Shown here piece after piece: positions 23,966 through 32,350 of a stretch of DNA of 52,686 nt. Source of the stretch: Chryseobacterium flavum (GTDB lineage Bacteria; Bacteroidota; Bacteroidia; Flavobacteriales; Weeksellaceae); contig NZ_QNUE01000023.1 of assembly GCF_003385595.1 (NCBI RefSeq), forward strand, positions 1 through 52,686. Reading direction: 5' to 3'. The translations under genes and the position numbers were made by a program. Every line of letters begins with the position of its first letter. The stretch's first letter is position 1. Below the pieces are notes generated by a model. The model made no database searches. It was given only the letters and a program-made list of their open reading frames with translations, and was not told where the DNA came from.

Positions 23966-26701
23966 TTACTGAATAATCAGTTTTAAGGTAAATAGTTTTC
24001 TGGAATGGACTTTCACAAAATAAACGCCTTTAGGCAGGTTTTCATTAACTAAAGAGAAGCGTTGATTATTAATGTTCTTTGAAACATACAGCAGTTCTCC
24101 TGAGGCCGATACCAATTCAATTTTCTCGATCGGATAATCACTTTTAATGAAAGTGGGCTCTCCGGGTTTGGTAGGATTAGGATATAAAACCACATTTTTC
24201 TCTGTGCTTTTTGCTTCTTCAACACCTAATGTTGATGTTACCTGGAACTGTACCCTGTTTGAAACTTCAGTATAAGAATCATTGGTGAACATTACCATAT
24301 AATAGTTTCCGGGCGATGCGGGTACTGCTGTTCCCTGTATTGTTTTTGTTCCTTGTGTCACACCGTCAAAATAAGTATAGGAAATGAAATTATCATCCGG
24401 GGTCTGGATATTCTGCGGATAAATCCCCAGCCAGTCCTTAATAATTCCCGGAGAATCCGTCCATGAAGCCGTAATGTTTTCGCCCAATGTGTAAACCGGC
24501 TTATTGATCCATAGTTCCGTTACGATATCACCAACTTTAAAGAATACTTTATCTCCTATTCCGTTATATCCGTCTTCAAGCAGGTATTGGGCATAATAAT
24601 ATCCTTTTGGAAGCCCTGTAAAATTAAGAGTCCCTGAAGAGGTGGTGACATAGCTCCACTGTATGGAGTTTGTAGTTCCGGGAGTCTGTCCCATTTTATA
24701 GATCCCTATCCAGTCCTTGACCAGATTCGGGCCATTGGTAAAATTAATCGTAACTGTTCCTCCTACAGGATAGGTATCGGCTGTGGCCTGCAGCTGAACC
24801 TTTGGTCCTACATAGAAGCTTTTTCTCGGTGTGATTTCGGTATATCCGCCATTGGCAAAGAACCCTGCAAAATATTGTCCTTTGTTAGACAGTCCATTAG
24901 GGAAAGTAACTGTTCCCGCTGTTTGTCCGTTGGTATAGATATAGCCCTGAGAAGTTGAAGTTACAGGAATCTGTCCTTTCTTATAAATACCTACCCAATC
25001 CTGCTGATTTCCGGGTCCTCCCGTAAAAGTAGCCGTTATAGGTTCATTTTGCATATATTCATTTTTATCCAGCACAAAAGTGGGATTTGAAACAACACTT
25101 CCTGTAATGACAAACTGCTTTACATCACTCCATTCGCTCCATTCAAGGTTTCTGTCTCTGTAACGGACTTTTACGTAATAGGTTCCATTGGGTATAGAGT
25201 TCGCTGCAAGGGTTACTTTAGTAATGTCTACTCCTTCGTTCAGGTTTTTGGTCTTATCAGGATTACCATTCCCGTCCTTACCAAACCAGTTCTCAAAGTC
25301 GCGATAAACCTCTTTCTCGATCACTGAAAAATCTGCGGTCTTACTGATCATGAACTGGGTGGTATTCAACAGCTCTCCGTTTGATGATGAAAAGGGACTT
25401 CCATTCAGCGTCAATGGTAAGGTTACCGATCCCGGAAAAGTATTGGTAATGGAGGGTTTTGAAGGTTTCGGCTGATTTTTATATCTGTGAAAAGAATCTA
25501 TCAGCTCGTTATTTTTCTTGGTATATATTCCTCCTATTGAGTAGCATTCTACATCTACCTTCCCATTTTGTACATCTACTTCTACAATCTGGTACGTCCA
25601 GTCTGTCAATGTTTTCTGAACATCATCAAAATCCTGCTCATTAGACATCCCCCAATACTGGTCCCAGGCTGTTCCTCCGGAAATGATCTGGTAGTTGGGC
25701 GTATTCTTTAGCTGTCCTCTGTGATACAGATGATGATGTGCCCCCACATGCATCAGATATTTATCTGAAGTGGTTAGAAGCGGAACTGCATTATTTCTTA
25801 CCCAGGCGGAGATATCCCCCACATACTGTTCCGCCTGATAAGGCCTGTGACTCAATGAGATGATCCAGTCTACTGTGGAATCATTATTGGCTTCATTCAG
25901 GATCTGCTGCAGCCATGTCTGCTGTGCTGATCCAGTATGCTCAGAGCTCAGGCTTATAAATAATACATTTCCTGCCTGCTGTGCATAATAGTTTTCATTT
26001 CCGGAACTGATGTTCTTATATTTGATTTCATCAATATAAAAATGGGCATAATAAGAATTCATTCCTAAACTTCCATACGTTTCATGGTTTCCTACTGTGG
26101 TCTGAATCGGCATATATGGTGAAAGCTTTGTATTCTTTTTAAAATGAACGTTCTCATAATGGTCTAATGTCCCTACATCTACCTGATCCCCCACCATAAA
26201 GGTAAGCGCAATATTATCTGAAGGATCAGCCATAGCTCCGAACTTTTGTTTAAGCTTTTTAAAAGCACTCAATGTAAGACTGTCATATCTGGGCTCTGCC
26301 TTGATCTGGTTATCCCCCATAATGAGAAACCGGATCTTTCCGTTGGGAGTAGCTGCCTGCCCGGGCAGCGGAAGAGTTCTGAAGTTATAGACTGCAGACT
26401 CACTTGCTCCTGTCCTGATCTTATAATAATACTTTGTATTGGGTTGTAAATTGGTGATTTTTGCTGTATGATAGTAATAGTTATTGTTATATCCCGTATC
26501 TGAAAAGATATTGGTTGTACCGGTTACCGTTACGTTCAGATTATTCGGGGAATTACCGTAGATCACAGTGGTTTCATTATTGGAAGCTGTTTTCCAGTTG
26601 ACGATCATAGAATTTGGTGCAGGGTTTTGCAGATATGGAAACAAAACCTGACCAAATGCCATCTGGGCCACGAAACAAAAGAAGAAGAAATAATGTCTCA
26701 T
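23966..26701 (-). CDS. T9SS-secreted metallophosphoesterase (purple acid phosphatase-like) with three DWxGIY repeats
   Basis: A 911-aa cell-surface or secreted protein. Signal peptide 1-17; a fibronectin III-like purple acid phosphatase N-terminal domain about 20-110; and a calcineurin-type phosphoesterase about 122-345 with metal-binding GDNQ (129-132), GDQVD (171-175), GNHE (204-207), SHRP (H285) and GAHHHLYH (320-327). A fibronectin III-like segment follows (415-533). Then come three related beta-sandwich repeats of about 95 aa with DWVGIY (568-573), DWIGIY (663-668) and DWLGIY (756-761). A C-terminal T9SS signal follows (about 835-911: VVLYPNP, KGVYFVKV). Substrate unknown; a phosphomonoesterase or nucleotidase is likely. 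Confidence 0.9.
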   Translation of the reverse strand: MRHYFFFFCFVAQMAFGQVLFPYLQNPAPNSMIVNWKTASNNETTVIYGNSPNNLNVTVTGTTNIFSDTGYNNNYYYHTAKITNLQPNTKYYYKIRTGASESAVYNFRTLPLPGQAATPNGKIRFLIMGDNQIKAEPRYDSLTLSAFKKLKQKFGAMADPSDNIALTFMVGDQVDVGTLDHYENVHFKKNTKLSPYMPIQTTVGNHETYGSLGMNSYYAHFYIDEIKYKNISSGNENYYAQQAGNVLFISLSSEHTGSAQQTWLQQILNEANNDSTVDWIISLSHRPYQAEQYVGDISAWVRNNAVPLLTTSDKYLMHVGAHHHLYHRGQLKNTPNYQIISGGTAWDQYWGMSNEQDFDDVQKTLTDWTYQIVEVDVQNGKVDVECYSIGGIYTKKNNELIDSFHRYKNQPKPSKPSITNTFPGSVTLPLTLNGSPFSSSNGELLNTTQFMISKTADFSVIEKEVYRDFENWFGKDGNGNPDKTKNLNEGVDITKVTLAANSIPNGTYYVKVRYRDRNLEWSEWSDVKQFVITGSVVSNPTFVLDKNEYMQNEPITATFTGGPGNQQDWVGIYKKGQIPVTSTSQGYIYTNGQTAGTVTFPNGLSNKGQYFAGFFANGGYTEITPRKSFYVGPKVQLQATADTYPVGGTVTINFTNGPNLVKDWIGIYKMGQTPGTTNSIQWSYVTTSSGTLNFTGLPKGYYYAQYLLEDGYNGIGDKVFFKVGDIVTELWINKPVYTLGENITASWTDSPGIIKDWLGIYPQNIQTPDDNFISYTYFDGVTQGTKTIQGTAVPASPGNYYMVMFTNDSYTEVSNRVQFQVTSTLGVEEAKSTEKNVVLYPNPTKPGEPTFIKSDYPIEKIELVSASGELLYVSKNINNQRFSLVNENLPKGVYFVKVHSRKLFTLKLIIQ

Positions 26702-26893
26702 AATAGTTTAATTTTAAAATAGCATGTATAGTTTTAAATTGTATCTCAGTTGTTTAATAGTTCATTATCCTGATTTTCTATTCGGGCAAAAGTAGATTTC
26801 CCATATAAATTCACTCTGATGGAATCTTAAAGAATCTGTTAACTTTTCAGCAATACGGGAATGAAAAAATTATAGTTTTTAGTACAGTAATTA

Positions 26894-26926
26894 TTTGGTA
26901 TATTCAAAAACTATTTTGTACATTTG
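26894..26926 (+). promoter_or_regulatory. Bacteroidota-type promoter of rplS
   Basis: TTTG at 26894-26897 and TACATTTG at 26919-26926, 21 bases apart, match the TTTG / TAnnTTTG elements of Bacteroidota sigma-A promoters. Transcription would start near 26931, leaving a leader of about 65 bases before the rplS ATG. Confidence 0.7.
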
Positions 26927-26994
26927 CAACCTGTTATTCAACCTCTGACGAAAAACGTGTAAGTTGCTTAGCTTTAACATTTTATTTATTAATA

Positions 26995-27351
26995 ATGGAT
27001 TTATTAAAGTACGTACAAGACAAGTACATTGCGAAAAAAGAATTCCCTGAATTCAAAGCAGGTGATACAATTACAGTGTATTACGAAATTAAAGAAGGAC
27101 AAAAAACAAGAACTCAGTTCTTCAAAGGGACAGTTATCCAATTAAGAGGTACCGGATCTACAAAAACTTTTACCATCAGAAAAATGAGTGGTGATGTAGG
27201 AGTAGAAAGAGTATTCCCTATCAACATGCCTGCACTTCAAAAAATTGAAGTTGACAGAAGAGGTAGAGTTAGAAGAGCTAGAATTTACTACTTCAGAGAC
27301 CTTAGAGGTAAAAAAGCCAGAATTAAGGACGCTGCTTACAAGAAGAAATAA
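26995..27351 (+). CDS. rplS: 50S ribosomal protein L19
   Basis: Large-subunit ribosomal protein at the interface with the 30S subunit. The 118-aa product is full length, with the family landmarks KAGDTITVYYEIKEG, KTRTQFFKGTVIQ, FTIRKMSGDVGVERVFP and GRVRRARIYYFRDLRGKKARI. It is alone here, not in the rpsP-rimM-trmD-rplS order of many bacteria. It has its own promoter and a perfect terminator (27371-27406). Confidence 0.98.
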   Translation: MDLLKYVQDKYIAKKEFPEFKAGDTITVYYEIKEGQKTRTQFFKGTVIQLRGTGSTKTFTIRKMSGDVGVERVFPINMPALQKIEVDRRGRVRRARIYYFRDLRGKKARIKDAAYKKK

Positions 27352-27370
27352 TTCAGACAACAATAAATGC

Positions 27371-27406
27371 AAAAAGAGGCTGTTTACATGTAAACAGCCT
27401 CTTTTT
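27371..27406 (+). terminator. Perfect-palindrome terminator of rplS
   Basis: A 36-base perfect palindrome with stem AAAAAGAGGCTGTTTAC and an extended T-run, 20 bases after the rplS stop. It can work on both strands. Confidence 0.9.
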
Positions 27407-27482
27407 TTGTACATAAGGTTATTAATTTTATTTTAAAAGTTCTCCTTCTATCTTTCTCAGACCTATCTATTGATAATACCGA

Positions 27483-27926
27483 TTATTGCCTGTACGGCCT
27501 GCCTTTTCCGGTTTCCAGGAATAATTTAAGACTGTCAATAAATTGAACCCAGCCGCCTGTACACAAATCATAACACTCTACAGCCTGGTTAAGTCCCATA
27601 TGCGTAAGATGCAGTAAACTTCCGCCCTCTTTCTGTTCTATCTCCCAAATAATGGTGGTTCCGATCCACTCTGTCTGATTTTTCAGCTCCGGAAGAGCTA
27701 TTAGAGAATCTTCAACATACCAGATCACTTTTGAATGATCCGCCAGTTCTTTCACTTTCATCGTTTTGAAAATATGATCCCCGAACCTGATTGTGAATAC
27801 ATCATCAACCTGCGATGAAGAGCCGGTAAACATTTCTGACCACCAAAGTGGAATATGAAGAGTCAATGCTTCATACACTTTTTCAGCTGTGGCTTTTATT
27901 TCTATTGTATTGTTGTAATTATCCAT
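27483..27926 (-). CDS. SRPBCC/AHSA1-family (START-like) protein
   Basis: A 147-aa single-domain protein with the AHSA1 pattern: an N-terminal strand ending IEIKATAEKVYEALT, then PLWWSEMF, a central run of strands, and a C-terminal helix (GGWVQFIDSLKLFLETGKGRPY). The fold makes a hydrophobic cavity; ligands vary widely and none can be inferred here. It stands alone, 114 bases downstream of the AraC-type regulator's stop, with no clear operon. Confidence 0.85.
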   Translation of the reverse strand: MDNYNNTIEIKATAEKVYEALTLHIPLWWSEMFTGSSSQVDDVFTIRFGDHIFKTMKVKELADHSKVIWYVEDSLIALPELKNQTEWIGTTIIWEIEQKEGGSLLHLTHMGLNQAVECYDLCTGGWVQFIDSLKLFLETGKGRPYRQ

Positions 27927-28040
27927 GTCAAATCGTTGATTAGTACATTACAATTTTATGCAAATTATTTATCACCGGACTTTTCATAAGACAAGAAAAT
28001 AAAACTTTAAATCTTAGTGTATCTAAATAACTAAAAAACA

Positions 28041-28823
28041 TTATTCATTCTTTAGAAGATACTGCAGGGGGGTAGATCCGGTATGTTTTTTAAAGAATTC
28101 TATAAAAGCACTGTCTGATGAAAAATCTAAAATATGTGAAACCTCCCCTATTGGATTTCCCTCAACCAACAGTTCAATAGATCTCTGAAGACGCCATTGC
28201 TGCCTCCATTCCTGATAGGTCAGCCCCGTTTCCTTTTTAAAAATACGGCTGACTGTTTTTTCCACAGCTCCGGTTTGTCCGGCAAGTTTTTTCAGCATTG
28301 GCGGCATTGAAAAACGCTGTGTCCATTCTTCTGTAACTTTTTTAAAACGCCTGTCAGAAGGCATTTTAAGGTCCAGATTTTCTTCCGGAGCCGTTTTAAT
28401 CTCATCCCAGAATACCTTCAGAATATTTTCCTGACAAGGATTGGGTGCCATCCAGTCCCAGAAACAAATTCTTTCAATAATTTCCTTCAGCAGAGGATTT
28501 ACGTGCAGCACCTTAAAATCTGTCCCCATATTTTTTCTTGCAAGATCCTCATCAAAGTAAACAGACCTGTAAGCTACTACATTCCTGAAGTTCACCCTAT
28601 GAACTTCTTTTGCAGGAATCCACAACATCCTGAACGGAGGAAGGATCAGTTGTCTGTCAGAAGTTGTTACCGTCATACAGCCCGAGGGGGCGTACAACAG
28701 CTGGGCTTTGGTTTTATGAAAATGGAACCCGGAATCGTGCATCACCATAGCAGAAGCAATTCCTATAACTTTTTCCTGAATACGATCAGCATCAAATTCT
28801 TCATCTTGTAACAACACTGCCAT
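28041..28823 (-). CDS. AraC-family transcriptional regulator
   Basis: A 260-aa regulator with an N-terminal cupin-like sensing domain (about 20-110, with YAPSGCMTVTT and LPPFRMLWIPAKEVH) and a C-terminal AraC DNA-binding domain (about 160-258). Its two helix-turn-helix units include RFSMPPMLKKLAGQTGAVEK and NPIGEVSHILDFSSDSAFIE. It is divergent from an MFS drug/metabolite transporter gene, with 75 bases between the two starts, so it probably controls that transporter and itself. The inducer is unknown. Confidence 0.9.
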   Translation of the reverse strand: MAVLLQDEEFDADRIQEKVIGIASAMVMHDSGFHFHKTKAQLLYAPSGCMTVTTSDRQLILPPFRMLWIPAKEVHRVNFRNVVAYRSVYFDEDLARKNMGTDFKVLHVNPLLKEIIERICFWDWMAPNPCQENILKVFWDEIKTAPEENLDLKMPSDRRFKKVTEEWTQRFSMPPMLKKLAGQTGAVEKTVSRIFKKETGLTYQEWRQQWRLQRSIELLVEGNPIGEVSHILDFSSDSAFIEFFKKHTGSTPLQYLLKNE

Positions 28824-28898
28824 GTCTTATTTTTGATGTTTTTTGTTTTTATATCATTATAAATATACTTTAAATTTTTCAAAACTTTGCAGAAAAAA

Positions 28899-30050
28899 AT
28901 GAAAAAGACAAATCCTCTCTGGTTTTTGACCCTGCTTGTCATGCTTCCCCAGTTTGTAGAAACGATCTACAGTCCTGCTTTACCTATGGTACAGGAACAG
29001 TTCCGGGTGCAGGAAGAAACCGCCACACTTACCATAAGTTTGTATTTCATGACATTTGCATTGGGTGTAGCATTCTGGGGAATACAAAGCGACAGGATTG
29101 GAAGAAAAAAGGCATTGGAATATGGACTCATTACTTACGGAGCAGGTACTTTAACCGCAGTTTTAGCTCCTGATTTCACCATATTACTGATTGCCAGAAT
29201 GATTTCTGCTTTTGGGATCTCGGTCGGCTCTATTGTGACACAAACTATTTTACGGGATACCTATGATAAGGAAAACATCAGTAAAGCATTTTCCTGGGTC
29301 GGAACAGGCTTATCCATCAGTCCGGTTATCGGAATGATCACTGGCTCCTTACTCGCTTCTTTCACAGGCTATCAGGGGATTTTTATTACATTATACCTGC
29401 TTGCTGTCTTATTTTACATTCTTTCCAGAAAAAAAATATCTGAAACGTACCAGCCAGGAAAAAAAATCAATATCAGCACCCTGGCCGGCTTATTAAGCCG
29501 AATGCTTAAAGATTATGAAATTATCAGATGCTGCCTGCTCATCATGAGTTTTAATGTTTTGCTGTTTTCTTACTATTCCTTAGCTCCTTTTATTTTCAGG
29601 GAACAGCAGTATTCACCCTATATTTTTGGTTACAGCAGTGTTATATTAGGAATAGGAACATTTGCAGGAGCCCAGTTTAACAGATTCTTACTATGCAGGA
29701 ATATATCTCCCGAAAATTTAATTAGGATGGGTACTCTGGGGGCTTTCTTTGCTTCCGCTGCCGTATGGGGTCTGATTGATAAAGGAATATATTTTATGAT
29801 TCCTTATTTCTTTATTGTTATGGCATTCAGCATTTCAATTCCCAATATTTTAAGTACAGCACTATTACGGTATAAAAACGAAACAGGAAGTGCCGGAGCC
29901 TTATTAGGACTGCTCTATTATATATTAATCGGGTCCGGACTTATAAGTATAGGGTACATTCAAAATCTGGGAGCAGCCTGTTTTATTTTTTCTGCAGCCG
30001 GAGTCTGTACTTTAATCCTGTTTAAACAAAAAAAAGAAATTATTCCATAG
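28899..30050 (+). CDS. MFS transporter, Bcr/CflA-like multidrug efflux
   Basis: A 383-aa inner-membrane permease with twelve predicted helices. The motif-A loop after helix 2 is GIQSDRIGRKKALEYG, and IYSPALPMVQEQF in helix 1 fits the Bcr/CflA drug-proton antiporter group. The ATG at 28899 gives MKKTNPLW; the earlier TTG at 28887 adds only four residues. It is divergent from an AraC regulator gene (28823). The last codons and stop form the left arm of a terminator hairpin (30030-30069). The substrate is not predictable. Confidence 0.9.
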   Translation: MKKTNPLWFLTLLVMLPQFVETIYSPALPMVQEQFRVQEETATLTISLYFMTFALGVAFWGIQSDRIGRKKALEYGLITYGAGTLTAVLAPDFTILLIARMISAFGISVGSIVTQTILRDTYDKENISKAFSWVGTGLSISPVIGMITGSLLASFTGYQGIFITLYLLAVLFYILSRKKISETYQPGKKINISTLAGLLSRMLKDYEIIRCCLLIMSFNVLLFSYYSLAPFIFREQQYSPYIFGYSSVILGIGTFAGAQFNRFLLCRNISPENLIRMGTLGAFFASAAVWGLIDKGIYFMIPYFFIVMAFSISIPNILSTALLRYKNETGSAGALLGLLYYILIGSGLISIGYIQNLGAACFIFSAAGVCTLILFKQKKEIIP

Positions 30051-30069
30051 CAGGAATAATTTCTTTTTT
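30030..30069 (+). terminator. Terminator overlapping the MFS stop codon
   Basis: A 17-bp stem of AAAAAAGAAATTATTCC with its complement, and a loop that holds the stop codon, followed by a T-run. The coding end and the terminator share sequence. Confidence 0.8.
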
Positions 30070-30157
30070 TATTGTATAGCCGGATCATTATTACTTAAAG
30101 CACAAAACAGATGATCAGACAAAATTTATTATTTCAAGGAGAAGTTGACCTCAAATC

Positions 30158-31153
30158 CTATTGTACAAACCCATATAACGCTTCAAAAAACTTCGGATAT
30201 ACTTCTATATGAGGAAGGTGTCCCACATTTTCAAGCTCCACCAACCTGGAGCCCGCAATTTCCCGTTGTGTCTTTTTTCCCAGTTCCTGATATTGCCCCA
30301 TCTTCGGCTGCAGTTCCTTAGGAGCCCGATCCTTTCCTATAGCAGTTCTGTCTCTTGTTCCTATAATGAGCAGCGTCGGGGTTTTTATATTTTTAAATTC
30401 ATAACAAACAGGCTGATTATAAATCATATCTGATGTCAGAGCTGCATTCCAGGCCACCTGCGGATAGTCTTTATGCAATGTCCAGCCCGCAATCAGGTCA
30501 AGCCAGGGCTGATATTCTTCTTTCCACTTATTATCATAATAAAATTTCAGCTGGTAATTTTTATAGGTCTCAGCAGTGTTTTTAAGTTCTGACTGATACG
30601 CCTGATCAATCGTCTGGTATGATGCAAAAGTTTTATAATCCTCCAGCCCGATAGGGTTTTCGAGTACCAGCTTCTGAACTTTTCCAGGATAAAGAAGAGT
30701 AAACCTGACAGCAACCATTCCCCCCATTGAATGTCCCAATACTATCGTTTTCTCAATATTCAGTTCATCCAGAATTGCTCTGGTATTTTCTGCCAGCTGC
30801 GAAAAAGAGAACTGATAGCTATGAGGTTTAGATGATTTCCCGAATCCGATCTGATCCGGAATGATCACCCTGAATCCTTTTGCAGATAAATCCTTAGCCG
30901 TTCTTTCCCAATATGCTCCATTAAAGTTCTTCCCATGAAGAAGCATGATGACCTTTCCATTAGGTTTCTGGGGCTTAACATCCATATAGGCCATTTTTAA
31001 AGTATTATTCTGGGATTTCAGATTTATAAAATGAACTTCAAAAGGATACTGGTATTCCGAAAGCAAAGGATCCAATGGCTTTACCTGGGAAAAAACTACA
31101 GACGAAACCGTAATCAGCATGGCGGCCGTTATTATATTTCTGAAATATTTCAT
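30158..31153 (-). CDS. Exported alpha/beta hydrolase
   Basis: A 331-aa hydrolase with a signal peptide (residues 1-23, ending FSQ). The alpha/beta hydrolase core has LLHGKNFNGAYW (oxyanion region, HG), the nucleophile elbow GHSMGG with Ser142, and the catalytic His in NVGHLPHIE near the C terminus. The acid is probably the Asp in IIGTRDRTAIG. Closest in feel to secreted esterases or haloalkane-dehalogenase-like enzymes, but the substrate is unknown. It is 82 bases downstream of the EamA transporter gene, from which a hairpin separates it. Confidence 0.9.
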   Translation of the reverse strand: MKYFRNIITAAMLITVSSVVFSQVKPLDPLLSEYQYPFEVHFINLKSQNNTLKMAYMDVKPQKPNGKVIMLLHGKNFNGAYWERTAKDLSAKGFRVIIPDQIGFGKSSKPHSYQFSFSQLAENTRAILDELNIEKTIVLGHSMGGMVAVRFTLLYPGKVQKLVLENPIGLEDYKTFASYQTIDQAYQSELKNTAETYKNYQLKFYYDNKWKEEYQPWLDLIAGWTLHKDYPQVAWNAALTSDMIYNQPVCYEFKNIKTPTLLIIGTRDRTAIGKDRAPKELQPKMGQYQELGKKTQREIAGSRLVELENVGHLPHIEVYPKFFEALYGFVQ

Positions 31154-31183
31154 GAAACTATTTTTAAAGTATTAAAATTAAAA

Positions 31184-31207
31184 AAACTGCTCCAAAAGGA
31201 ACAGTTT
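31184..31207 (-). terminator. Terminator after the EamA transporter gene
   Basis: Stem AAACTGCTCC / GGAACAGTTT with an AAAA loop. On the minus strand the stem is followed by six or more T's. It lies 29 bases beyond the transporter stop and ends before the hydrolase start at 31153. Confidence 0.75.
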
Positions 31208-31235
31208 CAATTCATATTTATTTAAATACTTTTTT

Positions 31236-32222
31236 TTAAGATAGTTCAGCCATTGAAATTTCTTTCTCTTTCTTTGAAGGTAAATTCATTAAAACAATTG
31301 CAAAAAGAATCAGAACAATTCCTACCCACTGTATTAAAAACACTTGTTCACCCAATAGCACAAAAGCCATCGTTACAGAAACAGGAAGCTCAAGTGATGA
31401 AACAATACTTCCTAATCCAAGTCCGGCATTCGGAAAGCCGATATTGAATAAAACAGGGGGAATAATTGTTCCAAATAAAGCCAGAACCGCTCCGTAAGTC
31501 CAGAATATAGAATAATTAAAAGGATGGATATGTTCTGTATTTTCTGTAAAATTAAGATATATTGATTTTAAACCTTCGAAATGCATCGGTCCTATCTGGG
31601 CAAAAAATAAAAATGTAAACACTACAACTGAGCCACCCGCCAGCATAACCATACTCTTTCTGAAAACCGGAAGATGCGTAGCTATGGTATTTGAGGTAAA
31701 CATCGTCAAAGTATATGAAGCAGCCGCCATCAGCCCCCAAAATACACCATGCCAGTCCAGCTCAATTTCCATATTGATAAGATTAGTAGCCAAAACCGTT
31801 CCCAGCAATACAATGACTACTGATATTACTTTTCTTGCATTAGGCAGCTTTCTTGTCAAAATACTTTCCACCACCACACTGAACCATACGGATTGCATCA
31901 GCAATACAATAGCAATGGAAACATTAATATATTGAACTGCAATATAATAAAACAAGCTGGTACCCCCCAGCGATGTTCCGGCAAGCATTAACATTCTGAC
32001 TTCCTTAGAACTTGGTAATGGCAATTTTTGTTTTGAAGTAACAGTCTGAACAGCATTCAGGATCAAAAGCCCCAACAGCCCCAATACAAATTGAGAAGTG
32101 GTTACTTCAGAGGTTGTAAAGCCATCATGATAAGCCATTTTTACAAAAGTGGCCAACATACCATATATACTAGCTCCAATCCCAACAAATAAAACGCCTT
32201 TTAGTATATTTTTCTTCTTCAT
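31236..32222 (-). CDS. EamA/DMT-superfamily transporter
   Basis: A 328-aa inner-membrane protein with ten hydrophobic helices in two EamA repeats, the standard layout for drug/metabolite transporters. Repeat 1 includes MLAGTSLGGTSLFYYIAVQY and repeat 2 a similar LGLGSIVSSLELPVSVTMAF. The Pro/Glu-containing LELPVSV motif is typical of the last helices. Members export amino acids or other metabolites; the substrate is not evident. CAAAGGTA (reverse of TACCTTTG) at 32243-32250 could be its -7 element, but no TTTG is seen at -33. The terminator is at 31184-31207. Confidence 0.88.
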   Translation of the reverse strand: MKKKNILKGVLFVGIGASIYGMLATFVKMAYHDGFTTSEVTTSQFVLGLLGLLILNAVQTVTSKQKLPLPSSKEVRMLMLAGTSLGGTSLFYYIAVQYINVSIAIVLLMQSVWFSVVVESILTRKLPNARKVISVVIVLLGTVLATNLINMEIELDWHGVFWGLMAAASYTLTMFTSNTIATHLPVFRKSMVMLAGGSVVVFTFLFFAQIGPMHFEGLKSIYLNFTENTEHIHPFNYSIFWTYGAVLALFGTIIPPVLFNIGFPNAGLGLGSIVSSLELPVSVTMAFVLLGEQVFLIQWVGIVLILFAIVLMNLPSKKEKEISMAELS

Positions 32223-32301
32223 AATATTTTTTTAACAGCCGGCAAAGGTACGACATATAAATTAAAAACTTTCTGAAGCGTTACCGTAATAGATAAATAA
32301 A

Positions 32302-32327
32302 ATCGCCACAAGCAAGCTTGTGGCGAT
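32302..32327 (-). terminator. Terminator after the M36 protease gene
   Basis: A perfect 12-bp stem (ATCGCCACAAGC / GCTTGTGGCGAT) with a 2-base centre and T-rich sequence beyond it on the minus strand, 24 bases after the protease stop. Confidence 0.75.
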
Positions 32328-32350
32328 CTTCAATTGATATATAAATAATT

